Shown here: piece by piece, positions 6,788-15,250 of the stretch | How the letters are laid out: each line of letters starts with the position of its first letter | Position numbering within the stretch: the stretch's first letter is position 1 | NCBI GenBank assembly: GCA_009912575.1 | Contig: WNDP01000027.1 | Coordinates: 1 to 37,139 of the forward strand | Origin: Acinetobacter bereziniae | GTDB taxonomy: Bacteria > Pseudomonadota > Gammaproteobacteria > Pseudomonadales > Moraxellaceae | Length of the DNA: 37,139 nucleotides | Direction of reading: 5' to 3' | Notes under the pieces: model-generated | What the model saw: the letters and a program-made list of their open reading frames with translations, nothing else | Database searches by the model: none | Told to the model about the DNA's origin: nothing | Translations under genes and position numbers: made by a program

Positions 6788-6820
6788 ATCTTTATCGAAA
6801 CGAAATTAGAAAATATTAAA

Positions 6821-7009
6821 ATGATTAAGTATGAATCTAAGATTATTGCACAAAATGATTTGGGTAGAACTTGGGTGGTAATTCAAACAATAGAACATGT
6901 TAATGGTGATGTGAGTAGAAATAATTTATTTACATCAGAGCATAAAAATAATAAAGGTTTATTAGAATGTGAAAAAATGATTAGGAAAATGAAATCTATC
7001 ATTTGGTGA
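6821..7009 (+). CDS. Hypothetical small protein, class B promoter
   Basis: 62 residues, isolated between terminators at 6703 and 7014 and behind class B promoter copy 2, so it is a self-contained moron-like unit. The N-terminal half looks beta-stranded (KYESKIIAQNDLGRTWVVIQ), the end helical and basic (CEKMIRKMKSIIW). There is no clear ribosome binding site before the ATG, which lowers confidence in the start. Confidence 0.5.
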   Translation: MIKYESKIIAQNDLGRTWVVIQTIEHVNGDVSRNNLFTSEHKNNKGLLECEKMIRKMKSIIW

Positions 7010-7013
7010 TAAT

Positions 7014-7035
7014 AAGCCCTTAATTTGGCTTTTTT
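7014..7035 (+). terminator. Rho-independent terminator
   Basis: Short stem AAGCC (7014-7018) and GGCTT (7027-7031) with an 8-base loop and a run of six T. It ends the small transcription unit at 6821. Confidence 0.65.
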
Positions 7036-7051
7036 ATTGTCTGTTGTTTTG

Positions 7052-7060
7052 TGGTATATT
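7052..7060 (+). promoter_or_regulatory. Candidate extended -10 promoter for packaging/head operon
   Basis: TGG-TATATT is an extended -10 element, with no good -35 at the usual distance. It lies between the terminator at 7014-7035 and the first gene of the packaging block. There is no class A or class B box here. Confidence 0.35.
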
Positions 7061-7086
7061 TATATAAAATGATAGGAGGTGGCGAG

Positions 7087-7149
7087 ATGCTATTTTTAAT
7101 TCTGTTTGTTCTTAGTTTCTTTATTTATAAAAAAGCTTTTGGAGGTTGA
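7087..7149 (+). CDS. Leader-like hydrophobic peptide
   Basis: 20 residues (MLFLILFVLSFFIYKKAFGG) with a strong ribosome binding site AGGAGG eight bases upstream. Its stop is one base before the small-terminase ATG. It could be a tiny membrane peptide or only a device coupling translation to terminase. Confidence 0.35.
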   Translation: MLFLILFVLSFFIYKKAFGG

Positions 7150-7150
7150 T

Positions 7151-7600
7151 ATGGGTGAGTTGGGGAGACCTACGAAGTATAAGGAGGAATATAACGAGCA
7201 AGCTTATAAATTATGTTTGCTTGGTCATACTGATGCTGAGCTTGCTTCTTTTTTTGAAGTGTCTGAGGCAACAATTAACAATTGGAAAATTGACTTTCCA
7301 AGTTTTTTAGAGTCCATAAAAAAAGGTAAGGAGTTTGCGGACGTTGATGTTGTTCAGTCTTTATATAAAAGAGCAACAGGAATGAAACTCACTAAGCAGG
7401 TTGTTAAGGAGAGTGGAATTGTTGAAGTTGAGGATGAGATTGCACCAGATACAACAGCTATGATTTTTTGGCTTAAAAACAGACAGCCTAAAAAGTGGCG
7501 TGATAAGCAAGATATCCAACATTCTGGAGTAATTGGTTCTGAGTTGAGTGATGAAGATTTAGATGCGAGAATTAAGGCATTGCAAAATGACCAGAGTTGA
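7151..7600 (+). CDS. Terminase small subunit
   Basis: 149 residues from ATG 7151 (GGAGG seven bases upstream; the frame open from 7106 overlaps the leader peptide). The N-terminus GRPTKYKEEY and a helix-turn-helix (HTDAELASFFEVSEATINNW) are typical of phage small terminases that bind the pac site. The C-terminal part has AMIFWLKNRQPKKWRDK, a hallmark of this terminase group. It directs headful packaging together with the large subunit, whose start lies inside this gene's end. Confidence 0.85.
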   Translation: MGELGRPTKYKEEYNEQAYKLCLLGHTDAELASFFEVSEATINNWKIDFPSFLESIKKGKEFADVDVVQSLYKRATGMKLTKQVVKESGIVEVEDEIAPDTTAMIFWLKNRQPKKWRDKQDIQHSGVIGSELSDEDLDARIKALQNDQS

Positions 7601-9041
7601 AAAGCTAGAATACCTAGCGTTACTTGAAGAAAGAAAGCGTAGAGCTGAAGTTTATCGCTATAAAGATTTTGGTGATAAGTTATATCCGTTTCAGCACAAT
7701 TTAATTAAAAAGACTTCTGAGTATTCTCAAGTAATGTTGATGGCTGCAAACCGTGTTGGCAAGACAATGACAGGAACATATATTGATGCCATACATGCGT
7801 TAGGTCAATATCCTGATTGGTGGGATGGCCATGCGTTCAATCATTCACCGTTGATTTGGTTGTTGGGTTATTCGGGTGAGAAGATTCGAGACTTGCTTCA
7901 GACTCCTATATTTGGGCGTAGACAAGAGAATAATTGGATAGGTGGGTTGATACCGCCGGAATATATTTTAGAGCATGAATCAATGACTGGTACGCCTAAT
8001 GCTATGCGTACCGTATATGTTCGTCATGGCGGTGGCGGTGATGTTCAGCATGGAGTTTCAAAGGTTCAGCTTTGGTCTTATTCACAAGGTCAGCATGCGT
8101 TAATGGGTGACTCGGTTGATTGGTATCATATTGATGAAGAGCCGAGAGATCAGGATATTTTCCCTCAAGTATTAACACGTACCGCAACAGGTGATAAAGG
8201 CAATGGTGGTCGTGGAATATTAACGTTTACTCCTGAGAATGGCCGTACTGAATTGGTTGTTCAGTTCATGGATACACCATCAAAAGGACAGCACTTAATT
8301 CAGGCTGGTTGGGATGATGCGCCACACTTGACAGATAATGTAAAAGAAACATTACTTGCTTCATTTCCACCACATCAAAGAGATATGCGAACAAAAGGCA
8401 TACCGATGCTCGGTCATGGTCGTATCTATGATTTAAGCGAGGATTATGTTGTTTGTGATCCATTTGAAATACCTGATCATTGGATGGTAATTGATGGTAT
8501 GGACTTTGGTTGGGATCACCCCCAAGCCCAAGTGCAATTAGCTATTGATATGGATAATGGTGGTTTCTATGTTACTAATTCATGGAAGCAATCCAAAGTA
8601 TCGCCTAATGAAGCTTGGGGGGCTGTTCAGGCATGGGCTAAAGATGTTCCAACGGCATTCCCTCATGATGGTTTACAAACCGAGAAAGGTTCAGGTAAGC
8701 AACAGAAGTCTTACTATAAAGAAGCTGGATTTAATATGTTGGCTGAACATGCAACATGGCAAGCTGGTGGTAATAGTGTTGAGGCTGGATTGTTTGAGAT
8801 ACTAGACTTGATGCGTAAAGGTAAGTGGAAAATCTTCAGGGGAAATCGTGAGCTAATTAATGAGTTCCTACAATACCATCGTGATGAGAAAGGAAAGATT
8901 GTTAAGACTGGCGATGACTTGCTTGATGCTATGCGCTATGCCTATATGATGCGTAGATTTGCTATCCAAAAGGGATTGGTAGGAAAACCAAAAGTAAATA
9001 AAGCAGTAGTTATGCCAACACTTAACTATTGGAACAGTTAA
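7587..9041 (+). CDS. Terminase large subunit (ATPase/nuclease)
   Basis: 484 residues from ATG 7587, close to P22 gp2 (499). Walker A AANRVGKT at about 53-60, Walker B WYHIDEEPR near 180, and a coupling segment ILTFTPENG follow in order. The C-terminal nuclease domain starts at VIDGMDFGWDHP and ends with the acidic GDDLLDAMRYAYM. It pumps DNA into the procapsid through the portal and cuts it. ATG 7563 is an alternative start but lies deeper in the small-subunit gene. Confidence 0.95.
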   Translation: MTRVEKLEYLALLEERKRRAEVYRYKDFGDKLYPFQHNLIKKTSEYSQVMLMAANRVGKTMTGTYIDAIHALGQYPDWWDGHAFNHSPLIWLLGYSGEKIRDLLQTPIFGRRQENNWIGGLIPPEYILEHESMTGTPNAMRTVYVRHGGGGDVQHGVSKVQLWSYSQGQHALMGDSVDWYHIDEEPRDQDIFPQVLTRTATGDKGNGGRGILTFTPENGRTELVVQFMDTPSKGQHLIQAGWDDAPHLTDNVKETLLASFPPHQRDMRTKGIPMLGHGRIYDLSEDYVVCDPFEIPDHWMVIDGMDFGWDHPQAQVQLAIDMDNGGFYVTNSWKQSKVSPNEAWGAVQAWAKDVPTAFPHDGLQTEKGSGKQQKSYYKEAGFNMLAEHATWQAGGNSVEAGLFEILDLMRKGKWKIFRGNRELINEFLQYHRDEKGKIVKTGDDLLDAMRYAYMMRRFAIQKGLVGKPKVNKAVVMPTLNYWNS

Positions 9042-9092
9042 TTTCCAGTAAAATTCGTGTAATATACAGTAAATTATTAAAGGGTTTTGAAT

Positions 9093-11135
9093 GTGAACAA
9101 TCAAGAGAAACTTCAAGGCATTCACGAAGAGGCAATGAGATTGTTTACTCGTGCGCAAGATTCTGTTCGGGAAGAGCGTAAACAGTGTTTAGAGGATCGT
9201 AGATTCTGTTTTATTGCTGGTGCGCAATGGGAAGGGTCATTAGCTCGACAGTTTGAAAATAAACCAAAGTTTGAAGTAAATAAGGTTCATTTAGCTGTAA
9301 TCAAAATTATTAATGAATATCGAAATAATAGAATTACAGTTACATTTGTTTCAAGAGATGGCAAGGGTTCAGATGATTTAGCCGATAAATGTGCTGGTTT
9401 ATATCGTGCTGATGAGCAAGATTCATGTGCCGAAGAAGCTTATGACGCTGCATTTGAAGAAGCTGTAAGCGGTGGATTTGGCGCTTGGCGTTTACGTGCT
9501 GACTATGAGGATGATGAGGATGAGGAAAACGATTATCAGCGTATTTACATAGAGCCAATTTATGATGCTGATTCTTCTGTATTCTTTGATCCAAATTCTA
9601 AGCGACAAGATAAGTCTGATGCTGAGTATGGGTTTGTTATGAACTCAATGACTTATGATGACTTTAGAGCTGAGTTTGGGAAAGATCCTGCATCAGTTCC
9701 AAGAGAAATTACATCATCAGAATATGATTGGGTTGGTACGGACTTTGTTTATGTTGCTGAATACTACAAGAAAGAGAAAAAGAAAAAGCTTATTAATGTT
9801 TACTATGGTTTAACTGGTGAGCGTGAAACACTAGATCAAGATGATATTAAAGAGAATCCAGAACTAGAAACCGATCTGGAGGCTAGAGGTTTTTCTTTAT
9901 TCAATACCAAGAAAATTAAATGCACTAAGGTTCGCAAGTATTTAATTTCTGGTAGTGAAGTGCTGGAAGATTGTGGTCTTATTGCTGGGAAGAATATTCC
10001 TATTGTCCCTGTTTATGGTAAACGAAGATACATTGATGGCATTGAGCGCTGCATGGGTCATGTTCGTTTATGTAAAGATGCGCAACGACTCAAGAATATG
10101 CAGTTATCAAAGCTTGGTGAGTTAAGCGCAAGATCATCAGATGAGAAGCCTATAGTTACTCCTGATCAAGTGATCGGCCATGAAAGAATGTGGGCCGAGG
10201 ATAATGTAAAAAACAATCCATTCTTGCTTATCAATCCGATGAAAGATGCTAGCGGTAATATTGTTGCGACTGCTCCAACAGCATATACAAAACCGCCTCA
10301 AGTCCCACCAGCAATGGCAGCATTATTGCAAGTAACTGAAACTGATTTAGGCGACATTTTAGGAAATCAAGATGCTGGTGATGAGGTTCAGGCCAATCTA
10401 AGTGGTAAAGCTGTTGAGTTGGTTCAAAACCGTTTGGATATGCAAGCGTTTATCTATATGAGCAACTTTGCCAAAGCTATGAAGCGTTGTGGTGAAATTT
10501 GGCTTGATATGGCGAAAGAGATTTATATCGAAGAAGGTCGTTCATTAAAAACTGTTGGTGAAAAGGATGAGGTGGGTAACACAACCATCATGAATCCGAT
10601 GATGAACGATGACTATTCTATTGAATATGAATCTGACTTAAAGAATGCTAAGTTTGATGTGGCTGTTGATGTTGGCCCAACTTCATCATCTAAACGTTCT
10701 GCAACATTAAGAGCATTAACGGGAATGATGCAATTAGTTTCTGATCCAACTGACATGGCTGTATTATCTGGTATGGCGATGATGAACATGGAAGGTGAAG
10801 GAATTGGTGATGTTCGTGATTACTATCGCAAGAAGATGGTAACTATGGGTGTTATTCCGCCAACTCAAGAAGAACAGATGCAGATGCAAGAGGAAGCAGC
10901 TAATCAGCAACCTGATGCACAAACTTTATTCTTGCAAGCTGAAGCAGCTAAGAGTGAATCATTAGCCGTTAAAGCTCAAGCAGATACAGCATTGATTCAA
11001 GCGAAAACAAAAGATACAATAGCGAAAACAGCAGAGACCTTAGCTGGGATTGATCGAGATGATCAAGAACAGGCTTTGAAAGAGGCTGAAGCTATGTTTA
11101 AAGCGGCATCCGTCCAGTCGCAACAAAGTGGATGA
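9093..11135 (+). CDS. P22-like portal protein
   Basis: 680 residues from GTG 9093, which has AAAGGG eight bases upstream; TTG 9087 is too close to it. Conserved portal features include RRFCFIAGAQWEG near the start, NKVHLAVIKIINEYRNNR, the EPIYDADSSVFFDPNSK block, and IPIVPVYGKRRYIDG. The end is a long Ala/Gln/Glu helical tail (about residues 590-680) like the barrel of P22 gp1 (725 residues). It forms the dodecameric vertex ring that takes terminase and then gp4. Confidence 0.93.
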   Translation: MNNQEKLQGIHEEAMRLFTRAQDSVREERKQCLEDRRFCFIAGAQWEGSLARQFENKPKFEVNKVHLAVIKIINEYRNNRITVTFVSRDGKGSDDLADKCAGLYRADEQDSCAEEAYDAAFEEAVSGGFGAWRLRADYEDDEDEENDYQRIYIEPIYDADSSVFFDPNSKRQDKSDAEYGFVMNSMTYDDFRAEFGKDPASVPREITSSEYDWVGTDFVYVAEYYKKEKKKKLINVYYGLTGERETLDQDDIKENPELETDLEARGFSLFNTKKIKCTKVRKYLISGSEVLEDCGLIAGKNIPIVPVYGKRRYIDGIERCMGHVRLCKDAQRLKNMQLSKLGELSARSSDEKPIVTPDQVIGHERMWAEDNVKNNPFLLINPMKDASGNIVATAPTAYTKPPQVPPAMAALLQVTETDLGDILGNQDAGDEVQANLSGKAVELVQNRLDMQAFIYMSNFAKAMKRCGEIWLDMAKEIYIEEGRSLKTVGEKDEVGNTTIMNPMMNDDYSIEYESDLKNAKFDVAVDVGPTSSSKRSATLRALTGMMQLVSDPTDMAVLSGMAMMNMEGEGIGDVRDYYRKKMVTMGVIPPTQEEQMQMQEEAANQQPDAQTLFLQAEAAKSESLAVKAQADTALIQAKTKDTIAKTAETLAGIDRDDQEQALKEAEAMFKAASVQSQQSG

Positions 11136-11152
11136 GTAAGTAGGATTGAATA

Positions 11153-12019
11153 ATGACTGAAGAAAGTTTAACGGTAGAACAAGAGTCACAACCAAATGAA
11201 GAGGTTAATCAAGAAATTGACGAAACCTCTCAACCTGAAACAACCGAGGGTGATACACCTGAAGATGAAGAAGAGTTGGTTGTAACTATTGGCGAGGAAT
11301 CACCACCTCAAAGTCAAGATGAGAGCTTTAATGGTCAACCAGCACCTCAATGGGTTAAGGATTTGCGTAAATCTGAGCGCGAATTAAAGCGCAAGGTTAA
11401 AGAGCTTGAAACTCAATCTCAAACTAAATCTGAATCGATTAAAGAGGAATTAACTTTACCAGAGATGCCGAAAATTGATGATCATGATATTGATTATGAT
11501 CAAGATGTTTTTGCGCAACGTATGCAAACTTGGGTTTCTCAACGTGATGAATACCAAAAGCAGAAATCTGAAAAGTTAGCTGAACATGAAACTCAACAGA
11601 AAGCGTGGCAAGGTGTCTTGAATTCTTATAAAGAAAAGAAAGCCAATTTAAAAGTTAATAACTTTGATGAGGCTGAATTTGAAATCACTGAGAAATTAGA
11701 CCAAACCCAACAAGCGGTAATTCTGCAAGGTATGGAAAATCCTGCACTTGTAGTCTATGCTTTGGGAAGCGCACCTGATAAACTTGATGAACTTTCTAAG
11801 ATTAAAGATCCAATTAAATTTGCTGTTGCAATCGCAAAACTTGAAACTCAATTGAGACAAACCAAGCGTAAAGTTGCAACTGCTCCAGAAAAGAAAATCA
11901 GCTCGACTGGTAGCTTATCTGGTACTCACGATTCAACACTTGAGCGACTACGCCAAGAAGCTGAAAAGACTGGCGACTATTCAAAAGTTGCCACTTATAA
12001 GCGTCAAGGCCGTAAATAA
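11153..12019 (+). CDS. Scaffolding protein
   Basis: 288 residues. Very acidic, disordered N-terminal 60 residues (runs of Glu, Gln, Thr), then a helical, coiled-coil-like body and a basic C-terminus (GDYSKVATYKRQGRK). Position between portal and coat, length near P22 gp8 (303) and a basic C-terminal helix, which in P22 binds coat protein, all fit. It should guide procapsid assembly and leave on packaging. Confidence 0.88.
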   Translation: MTEESLTVEQESQPNEEVNQEIDETSQPETTEGDTPEDEEELVVTIGEESPPQSQDESFNGQPAPQWVKDLRKSERELKRKVKELETQSQTKSESIKEELTLPEMPKIDDHDIDYDQDVFAQRMQTWVSQRDEYQKQKSEKLAEHETQQKAWQGVLNSYKEKKANLKVNNFDEAEFEITEKLDQTQQAVILQGMENPALVVYALGSAPDKLDELSKIKDPIKFAVAIAKLETQLRQTKRKVATAPEKKISSTGSLSGTHDSTLERLRQEAEKTGDYSKVATYKRQGRK

Positions 12020-12037
12020 ACACATTGGAGATAAAAC

Positions 12038-13306
12038 ATGGCTAATGCCTTTTCTAAAGAAGAACGTGTGGCGTTTGAAGATATCCTTGAGGGATTTGAC
12101 GATCAGCTTGTTCTTTCAAAGCTTGTAAATAAGTTCCAAATGGATGCTACAGAAGCAGAACGTGCCAATAACACTATCTGGCGTCCTATGCCTTACGTTG
12201 CAACTTCGTACGATGGTATGGATCAAACTGCCAACTTCAAAGATCAAACTCAGTTATCAGTTCCAGCAACTATTGGTTATAAAAAATCATCACCTTTTAT
12301 TCTTGATGCTCTAGAGTTGCGTGACCAGTTGCAAGAAAAGCGTTTGGGTGAAGCAGCTAAAGATAAATTAGCTTCTGACATTAACGTTGCCGTTACTAAG
12401 GTTGCGGCTCAACAAGGTACGCTAGTTGTTAAACGTACTGGTGCTGCATCGGGGTTTGATGATATTGCGCTTGTTGATGCAATCATGAATGAGCAAGGCG
12501 TTAATATGAATAACCGACGTGCTGCTCTATCAACTCGTGATTACAACTCAATGGCTGGAGATTTGGCTCAACGTCAATGGGTTGAAGGTAAAGTATTGAC
12601 TGCTTATGATCGTGCTTTCGTTGGTCAAGTGGCTGGATTTGATACATTCAAGCTCGATTATTCTGAGCGTATCGCAGCTGCTGCTGGTGTAACTGTAACA
12701 ATCAATGGTGCAAACCAATTCTATACACCTAAAGCAACTTCAACAGCAACAACTGGTGAATTAAGCAACGTTGATAACCGTTATCAAAACATTGCAATCA
12801 CTGTGACAAGTGGTATTGTGAAAATTGGTGACTCATTTACGATTGCTGGTGTTGAATCTGTACATCAAATCACTAAGCAAGCAACTGGTCAGCTTAAAAC
12901 TTTCCGTGTAACTGGTATTGTGACTGGTGCTGGCGGTACTGGTACTATCACAATCTCACCTCCTATCATTTCTGGTCAAGGTGCAACACAAGCAGAATTG
13001 CAATACAAGAACGTTAGCGCAACTCCTGCGACTGGCGCTGCTGTAACATGGTTAAATACTGCAACCGCATTTGCTAACCCATTCTGGCATCGTGATGCTA
13101 TTGAGTTGATTCCTGCTCGTTATGCTGTCCCTACTGATGCTGGTGCTGCTGTGATGCGTGCTACAACTGATCAAGGTATTGAGGTTGTATTCCAGAAGCA
13201 ATATGACATTAACACAATGAAAACCAAGTATCGTTTAGATACAATGTTTGGTGTAGCAATGGTTAATCCAGAAATGGCTGGGATCTTGTTGTTCAATCAA
13301 ACCTAA
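12038..13306 (+). CDS. P22-like major coat protein
   Basis: 422 residues (P22 gp5 is 430). The N-arm is followed by ANNTIWRPMPYV, matching the 'SSNTIWMP' of P22 coat. A DINVAVTKVAAQQGTLVV helix comes next, then VDNRYQNIAITVTSGIVKIG, equivalent to the 'VDNRFATVTLS' insertion-domain border of P22. The C-terminus has AFANPFWHRDAIELIPA. TTGGAG precedes the ATG and a terminator follows directly, so this is the last gene of the head operon segment. Confidence 0.95.
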   Translation: MANAFSKEERVAFEDILEGFDDQLVLSKLVNKFQMDATEAERANNTIWRPMPYVATSYDGMDQTANFKDQTQLSVPATIGYKKSSPFILDALELRDQLQEKRLGEAAKDKLASDINVAVTKVAAQQGTLVVKRTGAASGFDDIALVDAIMNEQGVNMNNRRAALSTRDYNSMAGDLAQRQWVEGKVLTAYDRAFVGQVAGFDTFKLDYSERIAAAAGVTVTINGANQFYTPKATSTATTGELSNVDNRYQNIAITVTSGIVKIGDSFTIAGVESVHQITKQATGQLKTFRVTGIVTGAGGTGTITISPPIISGQGATQAELQYKNVSATPATGAAVTWLNTATAFANPFWHRDAIELIPARYAVPTDAGAAVMRATTDQGIEVVFQKQYDINTMKTKYRLDTMFGVAMVNPEMAGILLFNQT

Positions 13307-13330
13307 TGCGTAACTGCATTTAACAAAGTT

Positions 13331-13356
13331 AGCCACCTTCGGGTGGTTTTCTTTTT
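13331..13356 (+). terminator. Rho-independent terminator after coat gene
   Basis: Stem AGCCACC (13331-13337), UUCG-type loop, GGTGGTT (13342-13348), then a T-rich run. It separates the head operon from the accessory island. Confidence 0.8.
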
Positions 13357-13366
13357 CCTCGTGATT

Positions 13367-13411
13367 CATAAAAATTATTCATTATTCAAAGTTATTCATA
13401 ACCGTTAATAT
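13367..13411 (+). promoter_or_regulatory. Class B promoter, copy 3
   Basis: CATAA at 13367, TTCATTAT at 13378 (11 bp), -10 TAATAT at 13406 (28 bp), then GAAACGAAA at 13421. The -10 overlaps the ATG at 13410, so the following gene must start further in if this promoter is used. Confidence 0.6.
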
Positions 13412-13691
13412 GTACTTATTGAAACGAAACAAACAAATTAAGGATACATTATCTCAAGTGCATTTTTCAAATGATAACTTTTCTGATTTACAAGATGAAT
13501 TTTTTGAAGAGATGGCTGTTTTAGGTTTTGTTGTTAATGGTGGAATTAAGTCTGTAAACCTAAATAAAGTTATTGCCTTAGCTAAAGATAAAGCTAAGAT
13601 ATTTAATAAAGTGGCAACAGTTCACACTTGGGGTATTCGCAAGAATGGAAGAATTGATTTTGATAATAAAGTTGAGTCTTTCGAGGTTTAA
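13410..13691 (+). CDS. Hypothetical protein, class B promoter; start uncertain
   Basis: 93 residues if ATG 13410 is used, but that ATG is part of the -10 box of class B promoter copy 3 and has no ribosome binding site. In-frame GTG 13458, with AAGGA upstream at 13440-13444, would give 77 residues starting near HFSNDNFSD. The centre (FEEMAVLGFVVNGGIKSVNL) and the end are mixed helix and strand; no family recognised. It sits between the coat terminator and another small gene. Confidence 0.5.
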   Translation: MYLLKRNKQIKDTLSQVHFSNDNFSDLQDEFFEEMAVLGFVVNGGIKSVNLNKVIALAKDKAKIFNKVATVHTWGIRKNGRIDFDNKVESFEV

Positions 13692-13738
13692 TGATTGGTT
13701 TATAAACATTAATATGAGTGCATAGGAAGGAGATTGTT

Positions 13739-14035
13739 ATGAAAAAATTATTATTAGTTTGTGCTTTGGCGTTTGGTTCATTGGCTCATGCTGATGAGTG
13801 TGAAAGCTTGCATCAATTAGCTGGAACTATTGCAGATGCTCGGATGGGTGGAATGTCGCAGAATCAAGCTTTAGATATTGCAGAGAATAGCGAACTTCCA
13901 GAGATCGCTGTCTATTTGGTCAATCATGCTTATGACTTGGATTTAATGGGTACTGATAAGGATAAGCGCATTGAGGTTCAGTTATTTCAAACTGAGATTT
14001 ATATCATGTGTAAGGAATATTTGAATGACCTATAA
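13739..14035 (+). CDS. Secreted small protein with signal peptide
   Basis: 98 residues from ATG 13739, preceded by AAGGAG. A classical signal peptide (MKKLLLVCALAFGSLAHA) with likely cleavage before DECES. The mature part is about 80 residues, helical and acidic, with two cysteines (ADECES and IMCKEY) that could form a disulfide in the periplasm. Phage-encoded periplasmic proteins often change host surface or adsorption; that role is only a possibility here. The 3' end overlaps the next tiny gene. Confidence 0.7.
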   Translation: MKKLLLVCALAFGSLAHADECESLHQLAGTIADARMGGMSQNQALDIAENSELPEIAVYLVNHAYDLDLMGTDKDKRIEVQLFQTEIYIMCKEYLNDL

Positions 14036-14150
14036 AACAGAAACAGGAATAACATTCCAAAAGGCTTTTGATGCGGTGCAATGGGCTATGCGACATGGTA
14101 AGCATGTTGATATTTACAAGGGTGATAAGTTTTTGCGGAGGTTGGTTTGA
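14025..14150 (+). CDS. Small hypothetical protein
   Basis: 41 residues from ATG 14025, overlapping the end of the secreted protein gene and the start of the next gene. The sequence has TFQKAFDAVQWAMRHGKHV followed by a basic end KFLRRLV. It resembles the many short 'FDAV.WAM..GK.V' phage peptides with a helix and strand; no function known. Confidence 0.5.
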   Translation: MTYKTETGITFQKAFDAVQWAMRHGKHVDIYKGDKFLRRLV

Positions 14151-14365
14151 TCTATATAGTCAGGAAGTGTTTTAAATTCGATTCTCAAAATATATGTTGC
14201 GCAACAAATAATTTATGTTTTGCTGAAGATGTTTTCGATAAAGAAGTTTTAAGTTGTGATATTGGTATAAATTATGAGTGGGTTGAGTTAATTTGTTTTG
14301 ATGGTCAAAAGCACTATGAGTTTAATAACCATAAAACTATAAAAACAACATATAAAGACTCATAA
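14147..14365 (+). CDS. Hypothetical protein, TTG start
   Basis: 72 residues. The only start in place is TTG 14147, overlapping the previous TGA and five bases after GGAGG (14137-14141). It is cysteine-rich (FDSQNICCATNNLCFAEDV, LSCDIG, LICFDG). Class B promoter copy 4 begins over its last codons. Function unknown. Confidence 0.5.
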   Translation: MIYIVRKCFKFDSQNICCATNNLCFAEDVFDKEVLSCDIGINYEWVELICFDGQKHYEFNNHKTIKTTYKDS

Positions 14366-14405
14366 CTTTTATTCATTAGTCGTTTTAATTGAAAGTTGGT
14401 AAATT
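14361..14405 (+). promoter_or_regulatory. Class B promoter, copy 4
   Basis: CATAA at 14361, TTCATTAG at 14372 (11 bp), -10-like TAAATT at 14400 (28 bp). The transcript would begin near 14412, immediately before TTTTAGGAGG and the ATG at 14425. Confidence 0.55.
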
Positions 14406-14424
14406 AGGGTTTTAGGAGGATGCT

Positions 14425-14577
14425 ATGAAAGGCATATTTATGGCTTTGTCGGCTATATTGGTAATTTTATTTTTCTTTATTGGTTCTCATAACGCAAGCA
14501 AAGAGCAATGCGATGGGAAACAAAAAATATATTTGTTTGCTGGAAAATTTTATGCATGTGAAGATTGGGGAAAGTAA
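14425..14577 (+). CDS. Small membrane-anchored protein, class B promoter
   Basis: 50 residues: a hydrophobic helix (MALSAILVILFFFIGS) then a short polar domain with two cysteines (EQCDGKQKI and YACEDWGK). AGGAGG stands five bases before the ATG. A periplasmic or cell-surface miniprotein held by its N-terminal helix is likely. The stop is directly followed by the next ATG. Confidence 0.55.
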   Translation: MKGIFMALSAILVILFFFIGSHNASKEQCDGKQKIYLFAGKFYACEDWGK

Positions 14578-14808
14578 ATGACTAAATTCCGCAACCTAAA
14601 AATAGCTATCACCGAAGATCAACTGCTTGATGATGTGATGATGGAGTTGGAGCGAATTGGATATAAGATTTCATACAAGACTATAGCGCCAGTTAGGTGT
14701 GTAATTTTTGATAATTGTCATTACTCATTACTTGGTTCGGATATTGACCTTGTTGACAATTATGAGTTAACCACCCTAGCCGAACTTAAGGAGATGGAAA
14801 ATGATTAA
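14578..14808 (+). CDS. Hypothetical protein
   Basis: 76 residues, ATG directly after the previous stop, 3' overlap with the next gene. Helix then strand pattern (ITEDQLLDDVMMELERIGY) with a Cys pair further on (RCVIFDNCHY). Not recognised. Confidence 0.5.
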   Translation: MTKFRNLKIAITEDQLLDDVMMELERIGYKISYKTIAPVRCVIFDNCHYSLLGSDIDLVDNYELTTLAELKEMEND

Positions 14809-15238
14809 AATTTCTAATTGTATTGTTGATGAATCTGAAAACCATATTGTTAAAGATATTCAATATGATTCAAACAGCAAGATAACTTTCACATTGTTTG
14901 ATGGTCGTATTTTTTTAAAAAATGACGTTAGCATGAACGATGTAAACTTTGCACTAAATAGCCCAGATGTAGTTTATAAGAATTGGTTTGAGGGGGGTGA
15001 AATGAAAAGTTTTGATGATGCTAATTACAGCCAGCGTGATTGTGAAGTTCATAATCATGCGTATTATCTAGGCCAACAATCCAAACAAGCCGAGATTGAT
15101 AGCATTAATAGAGATTTAAATCATGCGTTTGCTACAGTTGAGCTACAAGTTGCCGAGATTGATAGATTGCGGAAACGGATTGACTTTTTGAAACAAATAA
15201 TAGACTACGGTCTAGGTGAAGACGATTTCAAATCTTAA
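14801..15238 (+). CDS. Hypothetical protein with C-terminal coiled coil
   Basis: 145 residues. The first 66 are beta-like (SKITFTLFDGRIFLKND). From residue 68 the sequence reads MKSFDDANYSQRD, then a coiled coil (KQAEIDSINRDLNHAF and LQVAEIDRLRKRIDFLKQI). ATG 15002 has the strong ribosome binding site GAGGGGGGTG just upstream, so a second protein of 78 residues may start there, or two genes may have fused. The C-terminal part resembles the Q/E-rich coiled-coil proteins common in phage early regions. Confidence 0.5.
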   Translation: MIKISNCIVDESENHIVKDIQYDSNSKITFTLFDGRIFLKNDVSMNDVNFALNSPDVVYKNWFEGGEMKSFDDANYSQRDCEVHNHAYYLGQQSKQAEIDSINRDLNHAFATVELQVAEIDRLRKRIDFLKQIIDYGLGEDDFKS

Positions 15239-15250
15239 AAGGAAACACAA

